From assembly GCF_009711185.1 (NCBI RefSeq), contig NZ_WMIF01000028.1, positions 1 to 46,217 on the forward strand: a stretch of 46,217 bases of DNA. The letters run 5' to 3'. The DNA is from Paracoccus limosus. Lineage in GTDB: Bacteria > Pseudomonadota > Alphaproteobacteria > Rhodobacterales > Rhodobacteraceae. Of the stretch, positions 34,350 to 42,562 are shown one piece after another. The notes under the pieces were generated by a model that had not been told where the DNA came from, searched no databases, and saw only the letters and a program-made list of their open reading frames with translations. The position numbers were made by a program, and so were the translations under genes. Each line of letters begins with the position of its first letter. The first letter of the stretch is position 1.

Positions 34350-35283
34350 CGTGGAACCGCTGCCGGTATTCGCCCGGCGTCAGACCGACGACGCGGTGAA
34401 AGACCTTTCGGAAGGCGGCCGGATCGCGGTAGCCGACCTCCCAGGCGATGGCGTCGACCGGTTGCTGGCCGAACTGCAGCAGCTCGCGCGCGCGGTTCAC
34501 CCGCAGCCGCTGCGCATAGTCGGTGGAGGTGAGGCCGGTCGCCTTCTGGAACCGGCGCAGGAACGTTCGCTCCTCCAACCCTGCGCAGGCGGCGAGCACT
34601 GGCAGCGCCGCCTCTTTCCCGCCGGCGGCCTGCATCCAGTGCTGCACCTTCAGGATCGCGGCGTCGCCATGGTTCAGGCGCGGGGCGAAGGTGCTGTAGA
34701 TCCGCTGCTCGCGGCCGGGCGGGTCGAGCAGCAGAACCTGCGACGTCTCCAGCATGACCGATGGACCGAGGAAGCGGTCGACCAACTTCAGCCCCAGGTC
34801 GGTCCAGGACATCAGCCCGCCGGCGGTCAGGAGATCGCCCTCGTCGATGATCAGCCGGTCGGGATCGAGCGCCACCTTGGGGAAACGCGCGGCAAAGGTC
34901 TCGGCATAAAGCCAATGGGTCGTGGCGCGGCGACCGTCCAGAAGCCCGGTCTCGGCCAGCAGGAACGCGCCCGCACAGACCGAGGCCAGCACCGAGCCCG
35001 CGCCATGGGCATCGCGGAGCCATCGCGCGATGGGTTGGGCAGCTTCGGGCGTGATCGGCGTGCCAAGGGCGGGCGGCAGGATCAGCGCGTCATGCCCGAC
35101 GTCCGGCCGGGCAGGTTTGACGTCGGGATCGCCGCTGCATTCGGTGACGCGGAGCTTCGGCAACTCCTGCGGCGCCTTCGCCGCCACCCCGGCCGCGATG
35201 CCGAACAGGTCCGACAATCCCAGCACCGCCGAAAGCTGCGCGCCCGGATAGCGCACCAGGCCGATGTCCACGGTCCTGCCCAT
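34345..35283 (-). CDS. GlxA-type transcriptional regulator (DJ-1/PfpI plus AraC)
   Basis: Residues 1-185 form a DJ-1/PfpI-like sensor domain with a nucleophile-elbow cysteine C103 ([18 protein letters not shown]). The C-terminus is an AraC double helix-turn-helix ([14 protein letters not shown], then [20 protein letters not shown] and [11 protein letters not shown]). At 312 residues it has the normal GlxA length. It diverges from the hydrolase gene and probably controls it in response to a small ligand. It is read against the tail genes on both sides, so it looks like a transferred cargo unit. Confidence 0.92.
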   Translation of the reverse strand: MGRTVDIGLVRYPGAQLSAVLGLSDLFGIAAGVAAKAPQELPKLRVTECSGDPDVKPARPDVGHDALILPPALGTPITPEAAQPIARWLRDAHGAGSVLASVCAGAFLLAETGLLDGRRATTHWLYAETFAARFPKVALDPDRLIIDEGDLLTAGGLMSWTDLGLKLVDRFLGPSVMLETSQVLLLDPPGREQRIYSTFAPRLNHGDAAILKVQHWMQAAGGKEAALPVLAACAGLEERTFLRRFQKATGLTSTDYAQRLRVNRARELLQFGQQPVDAIAWEVGYRDPAAFRKVFHRVVGLTPGEYRQRFHA

Positions 35284-35296
35284 ATCGCACCTTTGT

Positions 35297-35325
35297 CGGT
35301 ATCGCCTTCAATTATGTCGATACCG
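35297..35325. promoter_or_regulatory. Operator-like inverted repeat between regulator and hydrolase
   Basis: CGGTATCG at 35297-35304 and CGATACCG at 35318-35325 are perfect inverse copies 21 bp apart from start to start, two helical turns. They lie 14 bp upstream of the regulator start and 75 bp before the hydrolase start. This arrangement fits binding of the AraC-type regulator to the divergent promoter, possibly with autoregulation. Direct evidence is limited to the symmetry and location. Confidence 0.6.
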
Positions 35326-35399
35326 CCAATCGGCGCAAGCCCTGGCGGTGGCTATTCTCCAGTCATCGAAACCGTGGGCAGCAACAGAAAGGTCAAGCC

Positions 35400-35948
35400 A
35401 TGAGCAAGCGTGCCATCGTCGTCGTCGATATCCAGAAGGACTACTTCCCGTCCGGCAAGTTTGAACTTGTCGGGGTCGAACAGGCCGCTGCCAATGCCGC
35501 CCGGGTGATCGAGGCCGCCCGCGGCAAGGGCGATCGCGTCATCCATATCCAGCATATCTTCCCCAGCCAGGACGCGCCGTTCTTCACGCCCGATTCCGAA
35601 GGCAGCGAGATCAGCCCGGTGGTTGCGCCGCGCGCGAATGAAACCGTTGTCGTCAAGAACTACCCCAACTCGTTCCTCAAGACCGATCTGAAAGCGATCC
35701 TCGACGCGGACGGGATCGAGGAGGTCGTGGTGGTCGGCGCGATGAGCCACATGTGCATCGACGCGACCACCCGCGCCGCGAGCGATTTCGGCTACAAGAC
35801 CACGGTGGTGCAGGACGCCTGCGCGACGCGCGATCTGGAATTCGGCGGTGTGACGGTGCCGGCTGCCTCCGTCCATGCCGCGATGATGTCGGCGCTCGGC
35901 TTTGCCTATGCCACCATCACCGATACCGACCGCTGGATCGCGGGCTGA
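35400..35948 (+). CDS. Isochorismatase-like cysteine hydrolase
   Basis: The 182-residue protein has the cysteine-hydrolase triad: D10 (AIVVVDIQKDYF), K86 (VVVKNYPNSF) and C119 (GAMSHMCIDATTRAA), the last with the expected residues around the nucleophile. The family cleaves amide or ester bonds of small molecules such as nicotinamide or isochorismate; the exact substrate is not visible. An AAAGG ribosome site precedes the ATG. It pairs with the divergent GlxA-type regulator. Confidence 0.92.
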   Translation: MSKRAIVVVDIQKDYFPSGKFELVGVEQAAANAARVIEAARGKGDRVIHIQHIFPSQDAPFFTPDSEGSEISPVVAPRANETVVVKNYPNSFLKTDLKAILDADGIEEVVVVGAMSHMCIDATTRAASDFGYKTTVVQDACATRDLEFGGVTVPAASVHAAMMSALGFAYATITDTDRWIAG

Positions 35949-36049
35949 CGGAAGAGGCCACTTTCGCCGACGGCTTCAGCGCGCCGGCACAGTGCCTGGC
36001 GACGGCGAAACAATCCGACTCTGATCAGCGTCACCCGACCATCTGTCTA

Positions 36050-36085
36050 AAAGGGAGGCCCGCGGTCCCGCGGCAGCTTCCCTTT
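36050..36085 (+). terminator. Hairpin after the hydrolase gene
   Basis: AAAGGGA at 36050-36056 pairs with TCCCTTT at 36079-36085, enclosing two CCGCGG copies (36060-36065 and 36068-36073). The stem ends in TTT on the plus strand. It lies 102 bp past the hydrolase stop and could end the cargo transcript, but it would also sit in any late phage transcript reading through. Confidence 0.45.
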
Positions 36086-36138
36086 CGTCGTTCGTGTCAC
36101 GCTTCGACGCATCCACCTACCTGGGGCCCAGCATCACC

Positions 36139-36558
36139 ATGCCCACCCTTCGCGAAACCATCCTGACCGCGCTGCACATGCGGCTCTCGGCGCTGACCGC
36201 CACCGCCTTGCGCGGCGAGGTGCTGCCGGAACGTGTTCCGGCAGCCGGGTTGCTGATCCTGCGCGACGGCGAGCCGGGGGAGCCCGAGGTCACGCTGTCG
36301 CCGCTCACCTATCACTACCAGCATCGGGCCGAGATCGAGGCGGTCGTGCAGGGCGCGGCCCGTGACGCCGCCTTCGACACGCTCTGCGCCAGCATCGGCA
36401 CGGCGCTCGTCGCCGACCGCACGCTCGGCGGTCTCTGCGACTGGGTCGAGGCGGAAGCGCCGCAGCCGGTCGATCTGCCGGTGGACGGCGCGGCCAGCCT
36501 GAAGGCGGCTGTCATTCCTGTCATTCTACACTACTCCGCTTCGGACCCGCTTGGCTGA
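36139..36558 (+). CDS. Tail terminator-like protein
   Basis: The ATG at 36139 (PTLRETILTALHMRL) is chosen over a GTG at 36094 because the latter adds a non-conserved-looking leader. The 139-residue protein (LHMRLSALTATALRGEVLP, then YHYQHRAEIEAVVQGAAR) resembles phage proteins of the gpU tail-terminator position, often mislabelled acyl-CoA transferase. The location just before the tail tube supports this. Confidence 0.78.
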   Translation: MPTLRETILTALHMRLSALTATALRGEVLPERVPAAGLLILRDGEPGEPEVTLSPLTYHYQHRAEIEAVVQGAARDAAFDTLCASIGTALVADRTLGGLCDWVEAEAPQPVDLPVDGAASLKAAVIPVILHYSASDPLG

Positions 36559-36578
36559 TGCGGGTGCTGCGTTCGGTG

Positions 36579-36605
36579 AGGTGACAGTCCACCGGACTGT
36601 CACCT
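36579..36605 (+). promoter_or_regulatory. Perfect 12-bp hairpin before the tail tube gene
   Basis: AGGTGACAGTCC at 36579-36590 is followed by a 3-nt loop and its perfect complement at 36594-36605. There is no U-tract after it, so it is not a standard terminator. It lies 20 bp past the tail-terminator stop and 59 bp before the tail tube start. It could stabilise the 5' end of the tube mRNA or form an RNA processing site. Confidence 0.65.
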
Positions 36606-36664
36606 GATCCGCCTCACTCCACGGCCGACCCGCTCGGCTGAACCTCTTCGACAAGGAGACCGAC

Positions 36665-37609
36665 ATGGCACGCGCGCAAGGGGCGCGGGCGCGGATGGCG
36701 CTCGCGTTCGAGACGACCTATGGCACGCCGCCCGGCAGCGGTTATACTCGGATGCCCTTCGCCAGCACCTCGCTGGGGGCGGAGCAGCCGCTGCTGAACT
36801 CCGAGCTGCTGGGCTATGGCCGCGACCCTCTGGCGCCGGTCAAGGATGCGGTGACCGCGGATGGCGAGGTGGTGGTGCCGATCGATGCCGAGGCCTTCGG
36901 ATTCTGGCTGAAGGCGGGTTTCGGAGCGCCGACCACCACCGGAAGCTCGCCCGGCCCCTGGACCCATACCTTCCAGTCCGGGTCCTGGACGCTGCCCAGC
37001 ATGGCGATCGAGACCGCGATGCCCGAGGTGCCGCGCTATGCCATGTATTCCGGCGTGGTGCTGGACCAGCTCAGCTGGCAGATGCAGCGCTCGGGCCTCC
37101 TGACCGCCACCGCACGGCTGGTGGCGCAGGGCGAGACGGTGGCCACGACCAGCGGCGCGGGGACGCCGGCGGAACTCGACCTGATCCGCTTCGGCCATTT
37201 CAACGGCGCGATCAAACGGAACGGCACCGCGCTCGGCAACGTGGTCTCGACCGAGATCACCTACGCCAACAATCTCGACCGGATCGAGACCATCCGTGCC
37301 GACGGCATGATCGACGGCGCCGATCCCTCGATTGCCGCGCTGACCGGCCGCACCGAGGTGCGCTTTGCCGACAGCACGCTGGTGAGTCAGGCGATCAACG
37401 GCACACCTTGCGAGCTGGAGTTTTCCTACATGCTCATCTCGGGCGAAAGCCTGACCGTCACCGTCCATGCTGTCTATCTGCCGCGCCCGCGCATCGAGAT
37501 CGGCGGACCGCAGGGCATCCAGGCCAGCTTCGACTGGCAAGCGGCCCGCGACGCAACGCTGGGGCGGATGTGCACCGCCGTTCTCGTCAATAATGTGGAG
37601 AATTACTGA
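36665..37609 (+). CDS. Phage tail tube protein
   Basis: A 314-residue protein beginning ARAQGARARMALAFETTYG, with PFASTSLGAEQPLLNSELLG and a C-terminal immunoglobulin-like or tube extension (CELEFSYMLISGESLTVTVH). The pattern matches phage tail tube proteins of alphaproteobacterial siphoviruses. An AAGGAG ribosome site lies upstream. It polymerises around the tape measure protein to form the tail tube. Confidence 0.87.
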   Translation: MARAQGARARMALAFETTYGTPPGSGYTRMPFASTSLGAEQPLLNSELLGYGRDPLAPVKDAVTADGEVVVPIDAEAFGFWLKAGFGAPTTTGSSPGPWTHTFQSGSWTLPSMAIETAMPEVPRYAMYSGVVLDQLSWQMQRSGLLTATARLVAQGETVATTSGAGTPAELDLIRFGHFNGAIKRNGTALGNVVSTEITYANNLDRIETIRADGMIDGADPSIAALTGRTEVRFADSTLVSQAINGTPCELEFSYMLISGESLTVTVHAVYLPRPRIEIGGPQGIQASFDWQAARDATLGRMCTAVLVNNVENY

Positions 37610-37611
37610 CC

Positions 37612-38049
37612 ATGATCCGTCTCGATCTGTCCGCCGCGCCGAAATGGCTCGATCTCGGCTCTGGCCTGCGTCTGCAGGTCCTGCCCGTCACCACCGCGAT
37701 CATGGTTGCCGCCCGCAACGACCCGGCAGTGGAAGCACTGTCTGATACGGCCAGCAAGGAGGAGCAGGCGCTGGTGATGGCCAAGGCGGTCGCCCGCCGC
37801 GTGCTCACCGGCTGGGAGGGCGTCGGCGATGCGAGCGGCAATCCTGTTCCCGTCACCCCGGAAGGCATCGACGCGCTTCTGGACATCTGGCCCATCTTCG
37901 AGGCCTTCCAGACCCGCATCCTCGCGCCGCATCTGATGCTGGAGCAGGAAAAAAACGTCTCATCGCCCTCGCCGACTGGCACTTCGGCGGGGGCGACGCC
38001 TACTGCAAAGCCTGCGAAGGCCCGTGCCCGGACTGCCCGGCGCGCGTGA
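37612..38049 (+). CDS. Tail assembly chaperone, zero-frame product
   Basis: The 145-residue zero-frame protein (MIRLDLSAAPKWLDLGSG, then VMAKAVARRVLTGWEGVGD) occupies the lambda G position between tail tube and tape measure. Its last 30 residues after the A run are Ala/Pro/Thr/Arg-rich and look unstructured, as for the short form of a frameshifted pair. It would coat the tape measure protein during tail assembly. A -1 slip at 37950 yields the longer product. Confidence 0.85.
   Translation: MIRLDLSAAPKWLDLGSGLRLQVLPVTTAIMVAARNDPAVEALSDTASKEEQALVMAKAVARRVLTGWEGVGDASGNPVPVTPEGIDALLDIWPIFEAFQTRILAPHLMLEQEKNVSSPSPTGTSAGATPTAKPAKARARTARRA
37950..37956 (+). promoter_or_regulatory. Canonical -1 ribosomal slippery site
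   Basis: The heptamer A AAA AAC is in the zero frame (gaA AAA AAC). A -1 slip continues at codon CGT 37956 and reads without a stop to 38309. This is the arrangement of the lambda G/GT tail chaperone frameshift. No clear stimulatory pseudoknot was checked downstream. Confidence 0.85.
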
Positions 38050-38309
38050 GACGTCCGGAAACTCCGGAAGGTTGGCAGGTCTGGGATCTGGTGCAGCGCC
38101 TGACCGGGCAGCTGCGCCTCGCGACCGGAATGGGCGGCGGTGCCGTCATCGGCTGGGACATGACGGCGGCGATGGCCATGGCGAGTGCGCTCGGGGTCGA
38201 TCCACTGATCGCCGCCGAATGCCTGCCCGAGATCGAGGCGGTGATGGTGCGCAAGCTCAACGAACAGATGGCGTCCGGTGACCGGTCGTCACTGGGGCCG
38301 GAGCGCTGA
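38046..38309 (+). CDS. Second-frame part of the tail chaperone (GT-type)
   Basis: The coordinates give the GTG-opened reading, but the same frame is open from 37956, where it reads RLIALADWHFGGGDAYC and then CKACEGPCPDC before RRPETPEGWQVWDLVQRLTG. The upstream part has sensible composition and a CxxC-x4-CxxC-like zinc motif, so I think it is translated by -1 slippage as a fusion of about 232 residues rather than as a separate protein. The stop is at 38309. In the lambda model the T part bridges the chaperone, tape measure and tube proteins. Confidence 0.8.
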   Translation: MRRPETPEGWQVWDLVQRLTGQLRLATGMGGGAVIGWDMTAAMAMASALGVDPLIAAECLPEIEAVMVRKLNEQMASGDRSSLGPER

Positions 38310-38353
38310 ATCCGCTCCGCAAGCGTCATCCCGCGCGTCAGGAACAATGATCC

Positions 38354-40774
38354 ATGGCACAGAAGAAAGTCTCTGTCCGGCTCGTCGCCGAGGGCGGGCG
38401 GCAGGTGCGGGCCGAGTTTCAGGGCGTGGGCGATGCCGGCGAAGCGAGCTTCAAGCGCATCGAACGGCAGGCCGATGTCACCGGCGCGGTGCTGCGCCGC
38501 CTTGCCGGGATCGTCGCCGGGGCGCTAAGCGTCCGGCAGGTCGTTCAATATGCCGATGCCTGGACCGACCTGCGCTCGCGCGTCGATCTGGCGACCGGCA
38601 GCCAGGCGCGCGGCGCGGCGGTGATGGAGCGCCTCGCCGCCATGGCGCGGCGAACCTATTCGGGGATCGAGCAGACCACCGAATCCTGGCTCGCCAACGC
38701 GACCGCGCTCAGGGAACTTGGCCTTTCGACCCGCGAAAGCCTCGATTTCACCGAAGCCCTGAACAACGCCATGGTGGTTTCCGGCGCCAAGGGCGAGCGC
38801 GCCGTCTCGGTGCAGACGGCGCTGGCCCGCGCCATGGCGCTGGGGAAACTCTCCGGCGACAACCTCAATACCGTGATCGCGCAGGGCGGGCGTGTCGCGC
38901 AACTTCTGGCGGCCGAGCTTGGCACCACCGTCACCGGGTTGCGTCAGGCCGGCGCCGAGGGCCGCATCACCGGCGCGGTGATCCAGACCGCGCTGATCGG
39001 CAATCTGGAACGCCTGCGCGAGGAAGCCGACGGCATGCCCGCGACCATCACTGATGCCTTCACGCTGATCGGCAATGCCGCGCTGCAGCTGGTCGGGAGC
39101 TGGGATCAGGTGTTCGGGGCATCCTCCATGGTAGCCACCGCGCTGATCGCGGTGGCCGACAACATGGAGCGGCTTGCGGCCATCGGCATTGCCTTCGCCG
39201 GCTTCATGGCCGGGCGCTGGGTCGCCGCCTTCCTCGCCGCCCGTGTCGCCACGCTGACGCTTTCCGGCGCGCTGACGGTGCTGCGCGGCGCCATCGTGCG
39301 CACCGGCATCGGCGCCCTGATCGTGCTGGCGGGCGAGCTGATCTATCAGCTGATGAATGTCGTGCAGAAGGTGGGCGGGCTGGGTGAAGCTTTCCGCCTC
39401 GTCGCCGATTTCGCGGCGGAAGCGTGGGATCGCATGGGGTTGCGGCTCGATGCGGTGATGGCCCGCATCGGCGCCGCCTGGGAGGGGCTGAAGGCGACGA
39501 TCTTCACCCTGCTCGGCGACACCGTGACCGGGATCGTCAGTTTCGGCGACCGAACCGTCGCGGTGTTTCAGGGCGCTTATGACGGCGCAGTGGCGATCTG
39601 GGGCAGCCTGCCGGGCGCCATCGGCGATTTCGCCTTCCAGGCGGCGAACGGGCTGATCTCGGGGGTCGAGGCGATGCTGAACGGCGTCGTCACCCGCATC
39701 AACGGCTTCATCGAGGCTCTGAACGCGGCACTGGCGCTGCTGCCGGAATGGGCGACGGGCGAAGGCGGTGTGCGCATCGGCACGCTCGATCCGGTGGCAT
39801 TGGGGCGGATCGGCAATCCGTTCGAGGGCGCGGCGACGGCGGCCGGCACCGCCGCAGCCGATGCCTTCGCCGCCGCCATGGGCAAGACCTATGTCACCGC
39901 CCCCGATACCGGCCTCGGCGCCATGGCCGAGGTCGCGCGCCGACGCGCCGAAGGCTTCGCGGAAGCGGCCGGCATGCTCTCTGACGCCGCATCGCGGCCG
40001 ATGGCCAGCTGGCAGGCATTGAAGGATGCGGTGACCGGCACCGGCGATGAGGCCGGAGGTGCGCTTGACGATTCGACAGGCGGCGCATTGGGCCTCGGCG
40101 ATGCGCTGGACGGCGCCACTGGTGCGGCAGGCCGCGCCGGCTCCGCCGCCCGCCAGGCCGGGGCGGATGCGGCTACGGGGGCGGAAACGGCCGTCACCGG
40201 CTGGGCCGCCGTCAGCGCCACGTTGGCCGATTACGCCGCCAAGGCGCGCGAGATCGGCGGCGATATCGGCAATGCGCTGGTGGGCGCCTTCACCTCGGCC
40301 GAGAATGCCATCGGCGAATTCGTGAAGACCGGCAAGTTGAAGTTCGGCGATCTGGTCACCTCGCTGATCGCCGATCTGGCGAAACTCGCCGCGCGGCGTT
40401 TCGTCCTTGGCCCGCTGGCAGGCGTGCTTTCCGGCGTGTTGGGCAATCTCGGTGGCGGGATCTTCGCCAACATCCTGCATGCCGGCGGCATGGTCGGGTC
40501 TCCGGGTCCGGGCCGCATGGTGCCGGCACTGGCCTTCGCCGGGGCGCCGCGCATGCATTCCGGCGGCTGGGCGGGGCTCAGGCCCGACGAGGTGCCCGCG
40601 ATCCTGCAGCGCGGTGAGCGGGTGCTCTCGCGCAGGGAAGCCGCAGGTTACGGCGCGGGCGGCAATGTCACGGTGAACATCAACGCTCGGGACGCCGAAA
40701 GCTTCCGCCAATCCCGAACGCAGATCGCGGCCGATATCGCCCGCGCTGTCTCGCTCGGGCGGCGCGGCATGTGA
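38354..40774 (+). CDS. Tail tape measure protein
   Basis: An 806-residue protein after the chaperone genes. The N-terminus (SVRLVAEGGRQVRAEFQG) is coiled, a middle region (about 260-335) is hydrophobic (GIAFAGFMAGRWVAAFLAAR, then GIGALIVLAGELIYQLM), and an Ala/Gly-rich C-terminal region ends NVTVNINARDAESFRQ. Position, length and composition are typical. By the usual ruler relation it suggests a tail of roughly 120 nm, which is inference. Confidence 0.92.
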   Translation: MAQKKVSVRLVAEGGRQVRAEFQGVGDAGEASFKRIERQADVTGAVLRRLAGIVAGALSVRQVVQYADAWTDLRSRVDLATGSQARGAAVMERLAAMARRTYSGIEQTTESWLANATALRELGLSTRESLDFTEALNNAMVVSGAKGERAVSVQTALARAMALGKLSGDNLNTVIAQGGRVAQLLAAELGTTVTGLRQAGAEGRITGAVIQTALIGNLERLREEADGMPATITDAFTLIGNAALQLVGSWDQVFGASSMVATALIAVADNMERLAAIGIAFAGFMAGRWVAAFLAARVATLTLSGALTVLRGAIVRTGIGALIVLAGELIYQLMNVVQKVGGLGEAFRLVADFAAEAWDRMGLRLDAVMARIGAAWEGLKATIFTLLGDTVTGIVSFGDRTVAVFQGAYDGAVAIWGSLPGAIGDFAFQAANGLISGVEAMLNGVVTRINGFIEALNAALALLPEWATGEGGVRIGTLDPVALGRIGNPFEGAATAAGTAAADAFAAAMGKTYVTAPDTGLGAMAEVARRRAEGFAEAAGMLSDAASRPMASWQALKDAVTGTGDEAGGALDDSTGGALGLGDALDGATGAAGRAGSAARQAGADAATGAETAVTGWAAVSATLADYAAKAREIGGDIGNALVGAFTSAENAIGEFVKTGKLKFGDLVTSLIADLAKLAARRFVLGPLAGVLSGVLGNLGGGIFANILHAGGMVGSPGPGRMVPALAFAGAPRMHSGGWAGLRPDEVPAILQRGERVLSRREAAGYGAGGNVTVNINARDAESFRQSRTQIAADIARAVSLGRRGM

Positions 40775-40814
40775 GCCCCGGCCGGCACAACCCTGAACCA
40801 GACAGAGAACAGCG

Positions 40815-41441
40815 ATGGCTTTTCACGAGGTCCGGTTTCCGGACGACATCAGCCGTGGTGCGCGCGGCGGACCCGAGCGGCGCACCCAGATCGTCGAGCT
40901 GGCCTCAGGCGATGAGGAGCGCAATGCCAGCTGGGCGAACAGTCGCCGCCGCTACGACGTGGCCTATGGCATCCGCCGTGCCGACGATCTCGCGGCAGTC
41001 GTCGCCTTCTTCGAGGCGCGCAACGGCCGCCTCCATGGCTTCCGGTTCAAGGATTGGGGCGATTACAAGTCCTGTCTGCCGTCGGGCACGCCGTCGCCCA
41101 CCAACCAGGCAACCGGCACCGGCGACGGCACGACAACCGCATTCCAGCTGGTGAAGCGCTACGCCTCAGGCAGCCAGACATGGGTGCGGACCATCACCAA
41201 GCCGGTCGCGGGCTCGGTCGCCGTCGCCCTGAATGGCACACCCCAGGCCTCCGGCTGGTCCGTCGATACCACCACCGGCGTCATCACCTTCGCCACCGCG
41301 CCGGGCGCTGGCGTCACGATTACTGCGGGCTTCGAGTTCGATGTCCCGGTCCGCTTCGACACCGACGCACTCGACGTGACGCTCGACCTCGAGCGGCTGG
41401 GCTCGATCACCTCCATCCCGCTTCTGGAGATCCGACGATGA
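40815..41441 (+). CDS. DUF2460 tail protein (GTA g12-like)
   Basis: A 208-residue protein with FHEVRFPDDISRGARGGPER, YDVAYGIRRADDLAAVVAFF and HGFRFKDWGDYKSC, the pattern of the TIGR02217/DUF2460 family, which includes gene 12 of the Rhodobacter gene transfer agent. It forms part of the distal tail. Its stop overlaps the holin-like start. Confidence 0.92.
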   Translation: MAFHEVRFPDDISRGARGGPERRTQIVELASGDEERNASWANSRRRYDVAYGIRRADDLAAVVAFFEARNGRLHGFRFKDWGDYKSCLPSGTPSPTNQATGTGDGTTTAFQLVKRYASGSQTWVRTITKPVAGSVAVALNGTPQASGWSVDTTTGVITFATAPGAGVTITAGFEFDVPVRFDTDALDVTLDLERLGSITSIPLLEIRR

Positions 41442-41788
41442 ACGACGAAACCGGATTTCTGGCGGCGGCGCTGAAGGAACTACTCGCCTCCACGGCGGTG
41501 ATCCTTGCCGCCTGGGGCGCGCTCGGGGGCGCGACCAACGCGCTGACCACGAAGATGCGGCTGCGCGACGCGCTGCGCCACATCCTGCTTGGCGGTCTGA
41601 TCGCGGCCGGGATGGGTAGCCTGTCGATGGCGATCATCACCCGCTGGCTCGGCCTGCCGCCCGAGGCAATCCCGGCCGGGGGCGCGGCCGGATCGGCCGC
41701 CTATCTGGTCGGCGTTTTCGGCCCCGCCTTCATCGAGGTGCTGCTCGCCCGACTGCGCCATGCCGGGAAAGGCGATGGCTATGCATGA
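41438..41788 (+). CDS. Holin-like membrane protein
   Basis: The ATG at 41438 overlaps the g12-like stop. The 116-residue protein has three hydrophobic segments (LASTAVILAAWGALGGATNA, HILLGGLIAAGMGSLSMAII, GSAAYLVGVFGPAFIEVLL) separated by short charged loops, as in phage holins. It precedes the endolysin by about 130 bp, so it probably controls the timing of lysis. A longer upstream reading from 41054 overlaps the g12-like gene and is not used. Confidence 0.78.
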   Translation: MNDETGFLAAALKELLASTAVILAAWGALGGATNALTTKMRLRDALRHILLGGLIAAGMGSLSMAIITRWLGLPPEAIPAGGAAGSAAYLVGVFGPAFIEVLLARLRHAGKGDGYA

Positions 41789-41912
41789 CCTTCTCCGCCT
41801 CGCGCGCTCCCTGCGCTGCGACCCATCCGATCCCGGCCAGGCCTTCCGCCACCGCCTGGGCGTCGGCATCGCCATCGCCGCGCTGATCCTGATCCTCTCG
41901 CTTCTGGGGTGA
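41775..41912 (+). CDS. 45-residue single-span membrane protein
   Basis: ATG 41775 (or 41781) starts inside the end of the holin-like gene, with GGAAAGG just upstream. The product is basic at the N-terminus (LLRLARSLRCD) and ends in one hydrophobic segment (GVGIAIAALILILSLL). The stop overlaps the GTG/ATG region of the endolysin gene. It may be an anti-holin or lysis accessory; the family is not named. Confidence 0.6.
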   Translation: MAMHDLLRLARSLRCDPSDPGQAFRHRLGVGIAIAALILILSLLG

Positions 41913-41917
41913 CTTCC

Positions 41918-42562
41918 ATGCACTTGACTGACCGGGGCCTTCTGGCCCTTGTCCGGCACGAAGGCATCGTGCCCGGACCCTACCGTGATGTGCAACAGGT
42001 CTGGACCTTCGGCATCGGCCACACGGCCGCAGCCGGGGCACCCGATCCCGCCACGATGTCGCGCGGCATGCCCGCCGATCTCGATGCCGGGCTCCGCGAA
42101 GCCTTCCGAGTCTTCCGGTTCGACCTCGCGCGCTATGAGGCCGCCGTCCTGCGCGCCGTGAAGGTGCCCCTCGAGCCGCACGAATTCGATGCGCTGGTCT
42201 CGTTTCACTACAACACAGGCGGAATCGCCAAGGCGGCGCTCACCCGGCACCTGAACGCGGACGACCGGGCGGCCGCCGCAGCAGCCTTCATGGGCTGGCT
42301 CAAGCCCGCCGCGATCCGCCCGCGCCGTGAGGCCGAGCGCGATCTCTTCGCCACGGGCCGCTATCCCGCCGGAACGATCCCCGTCTGGTCGGTCGACCGC
42401 AACGGCCGGGTCGACTTCTCGCAACCGATCCGGCGCCTGACCGAGGACGAAGCGCTGGCGCTGCTGCGCCCCGCAAGCGCGCCAGTGCCGACGCAAACCA
42501 TTTTCGCTCCGTCTTGGTGGCGGAGGCTGTTGGACCATTTCAAAGGAAAGGCAACATCATGA
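41918..42562 (+). CDS. Endolysin, GH24 muramidase
   Basis: With the ATG at 41918 (GGGGTGA upstream; GTG 41909 is the alternative), E15, D24 and T30 fall at the spacing of the T4 lysozyme catalytic triad (RHEGIVPGPYRDVQQVWTFG). The rest (LEPHEFDALVSFHYNTGGIA, FMGWLKPAAIRPRREAERDL) matches the T4-type family. There is no signal peptide, so it depends on a holin. The C-terminus ends in an amphipathic WWRRLLDHF segment. Confidence 0.93.
   Translation: MHLTDRGLLALVRHEGIVPGPYRDVQQVWTFGIGHTAAAGAPDPATMSRGMPADLDAGLREAFRVFRFDLARYEAAVLRAVKVPLEPHEFDALVSFHYNTGGIAKAALTRHLNADDRAAAAAAFMGWLKPAAIRPRREAERDLFATGRYPAGTIPVWSVDRNGRVDFSQPIRRLTEDEALALLRPASAPVPTQTIFAPSWWRRLLDHFKGKATS

Noticed and set aside
34045..35403. 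452-codon plus-strand ORF across the regulator gene
   Set aside because: It runs antisense to the clear GlxA/AraC gene and begins inside DUF6441 in another frame.
38525..40711. 728-codon minus-strand ORF
   Set aside because: It mirrors the tape measure gene and has no motif, no ribosome site and no neighbours on that strand.
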